Of a stretch of DNA of 64,000 nucleotides, positions 62,240 through 64,000 are shown piece after piece. The position numbers were made by a program, and so were the translations under genes. The notes beneath the pieces are model-generated. The model searched no databases and was not told the DNA's origin. It saw only the letters and a list, made by a program, of their open reading frames with translations. Every line of letters starts with the position of its first letter. Within the stretch, counting starts at the first letter, position 1. Source of the stretch: Cotesia glomerata (taxonomy: Eukaryota; Arthropoda; Insecta; Hymenoptera; Braconidae); the NCBI RefSeq assembly GCF_020080835.1, contig NC_058163.1, positions 20,797,904 to 20,861,903 of the forward strand, written 5' to 3'.

Positions 62240-62382
62240 TTAACTTCCCGCTAAGAAAATCGAAGATTTTCAAAAATCGGGAAGTTATTGTTTTCACCCC
62301 GTTTTGCAAAAATCGAGTTTTCATCAGATCTCGACGTTTGAAGGTCATAGGAAGCTTCCCTGACTACTCCCGCGAGGTTGTC

Positions 62383-62383
<1 letters not shown>

Positions 62384-62439
<56 letters not shown>
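62384..62439. repeat. (GT)n microsatellite of element Y copy 3
   Basis: About 28 GT units in the position homologous to the (CA)n of copy 1. Confidence 0.95.
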
Positions 62440-62442
<3 letters not shown>

Positions 62443-62577
62443 CCGCTTATAACTTTTGAACGGCTCATCCGATTTTATCGAGGTTGGTGCCATTTGAAAG
62501 GGCTTGGCCAAACTTAGATTTTGAGTATAATTTGGACCGATTCGGATCAGTAGATTTTGAGAAATCTTAAAAAAACT

Positions 62578-63405
62578 AAGAAATAGTATATTACACTACG
62601 AGGGCAGAAAGTTGAGAATCCTGCACTGCGCATGTAGTGTTTACTAGTTTTCTTGCTATCCGGTCGAAAGTACGCAAACAATTGCGTTGAAAAAAATTGA
62701 TGCCTGCACCCGACATTTGCCATATCAAAGCAAATTTTAAGGGAGTTGGGAAAGAACGGATAGGGGAAAGGGGGGGACCTACTCAGTGGGAATTTTTCCG
62801 TAATTGAAAAAATAATCAGACAGCCCAGACTGGGAATCGAACCCAGATCTTTCGGTTACGCGCCAAGGGCTGCTGGTCCGGAGGGCAGGCATCAAATACA
62901 CCTGTCAATAAAGATACTAATTTATAATCTATCATATTACTACTTTTTTTTGAGAAAAGATCTTAATTTAATTAAATAAATTTAAAGTTATAAATATATT
63001 ATAAATTAACTCTGATTTTAAGAATAAAAAAAAAACAGAAAAATGAAATAATAATCGTAAAATGCATAGAAAAAAAAATTAAGAAAAAAATCTGTCGCAT
63101 GCGCGACTCGACCACGGCATAAAAAAGGGTCTTTCTGCCGTGAAATCGCAGCGGGAACCCCGTACTTTCGACCGGCGTAGTAAGAAATAGTATATTGCAC
63201 ATCTAGGGCAGTAAAATAAGAAATGTCTCAGATCACATGTAATTGTTGTCCGAGGCGAAGCCAAGGTCAATAAACATGTGATCTTAGGCTTTCTTATTTA
63301 CTGCCCGTGGTGTGTATACTATTTTTCTCCTCGACGGAGGCGGAAAGCGGCATTTTTGTTTAGCGCAGCGGGAGGAAAATTGACGCTTTCCGCCCGGAGG
63401 TGAGA
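62578..63405. mobile_element. Composite insert with inverted arms and two-hairpin unit
   Basis: The words AAATAGTATATTACAC (about 62582) and AAATAGTATATTGCAC (about 63185) flank a ~600 bp part. Within that part CCGGTCGAAAGTACG (62660) pairs with CGTACTTTCGACCGG (63161). The rest (63187-63405) is a second copy of the two-hairpin foldback nested at 16149-16360. A tRNA-like segment lies inside. Confidence 0.55.
62823..62890 (-). repeat. tRNA-like segment (SINE-type), not a functional tRNA
   Basis: The minus strand reads GCCTGCC at the 5' side, then TTGG-CGCGTAA-CCGA as an anticodon-like stem and loop. A perfect T-arm (CTGGGTTCGATTCCCAG) follows, then TCTGGGC. The 68-base length is short, the acceptor stem pairs poorly and base 33 is G instead of U. 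It is best read as a tRNA-derived remnant with a B box. Confidence 0.5.
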
Positions 63406-64000
63406 AAAAAAATTTTTTCAAATGTGATTTTTTTGGATAACTTTTAAGCGGCTCCACCGATCGATTCCGAAAACTAATCAGCTCTAGACAATAAAAAACC
63501 ACGACGATCGCCATCAAGCTGGTCGAAATTGGTTAATTCGTTCGAGAGATATCGTAAACGAAAGAAAACCAAAAAAGATGTTTTTTCGAAATAACTCCGA
63601 AATTTTTGGTTCGATCAATTAAAACCTGAAAATTTGTTATGAGGCTGATAAAACTGCGTCGAATGACGCCAACTGTGTGAAAATCGGTTGATCCATTCAA
63701 AAGTTATTGCCGTTTGAAATTTCCAAAAGTAGTGTTCTATGAAACTTCTATCAGACTTTTGAGCTCGAAGAGCTCAAATGCATAGAAGTACTATCTATTT
63801 GAGCTTAGCGAGCTAAAAATGTCACATAAATTATATTTTGAGCTCAAAAATCTCAAAAACGTCAGAAGTACAATTTTAAGCGCCCAGGTATGGAATTAGC
63901 GGGAAGTTGCAGGGATGGCCTTTAGAGTGAACTGTTTTACTAATTTTTTTGACTTAGAAATAATGAATTTTTATTGTAACTAAATTTATTCTATTCGAAT

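Larger units (their letters stand above)
62240..63943 (-). mobile_element. Element Y, copy 3, with composite insert
   Basis: The right-type end TAACTTCCCGCTAAGAAAAT is at 62240, a (GT)n tract lies at 62384-62439, and the left-type end GCGGGAAGTTGCAGGGATGG reaches about 63943. An insert of about 825 bp (about 62578-63405) interrupts it; copy 2 shows the uninterrupted sequence at about 35725-35750. Confidence 0.7.

Noticed and set aside
62823..62890. Functional tRNA gene (apparent anticodon CGT)
   Set aside because: The T-arm is perfect, but the acceptor stem pairs poorly, the length is short, base 33 is not U and it lies in a mobile insert; treated as tRNA-derived.
31000..64000. Integrated virus-derived segment (such as bracovirus-type DNA) in the gene-poor half
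   Set aside because: No viral-type coding sequence or segment junction could be recognised; the region is explained by transposons and unassigned non-coding DNA.

Overview
The window is an AT-rich insect nuclear sequence. The genes have GT-AG introns, there is no operon layout, and the gene set is animal (a DLK/Wallenda kinase, ARMC1, an Rrp1-type AP endonuclease with a long lysine/glutamate tail, and URM1). The high AT content, the many Helitrons and small DNA transposons, and the style of the proteins suggest a hymenopteran, possibly a parasitoid wasp. That placement is inference; no species can be fixed from the sequence alone.

Layout. The left half (about 1-31,100) holds four recognisable genes. 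A wallenda/DLK (MAP3K12/13) gene runs on the + strand from about 3,848 to 17,017. Its five coding exons join in frame to give 909 residues. ARMC1 runs convergently on the - strand (22,328 to 19,594; four exons, 277 residues). Next on the - strand is an Rrp1/APE1 AP endonuclease (25,895 to 23,962; two exons, 524 residues). Head to head with it across about 700 bp is URM1 on the + strand (26,600-31,006; five exons, 103 residues). A further possible first exon (22,509-22,548, +) faces ARMC1 across 180 bp. The genes belong to unrelated pathways: neuronal stress MAPK signalling, mitochondrial distribution, base-excision repair, and tRNA thiolation/urmylation.

The right half (about 31,100-64,000) has no coding gene I can support. 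It is a mosaic of transposable elements and single-copy non-coding islands. The dominant family is a non-autonomous Helitron with a TC 5' end, a 3' hairpin followed by CTAG, and one to four tandem ~180 bp inverted-repeat hairpins inside each copy. About eleven copies or fragments occur in the window, including one in a wallenda intron and one in a URM1 intron. Several copies carry nested MITEs, and sister sequence supplies the empty site, so insertion boundaries and target duplications can be read directly. A decayed R1-clade LINE sits exactly inside the (GT)n tract of another repeat.

The points most worth following are: (1) a tandem array of multi-unit heat-shock elements that ends at a Helitron-type 3' terminus, just upstream of the wallenda kinase exon; (2) the hairpin-array Helitron family; (3) an open, basic 53-residue N-terminal extension in frame with the AP endonuclease that looks like a mitochondrial presequence; and (4) the microsatellite-targeted LINE. 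No wholly new protein system is visible. The novelty is in the repeats and in possible regulatory exaptation.
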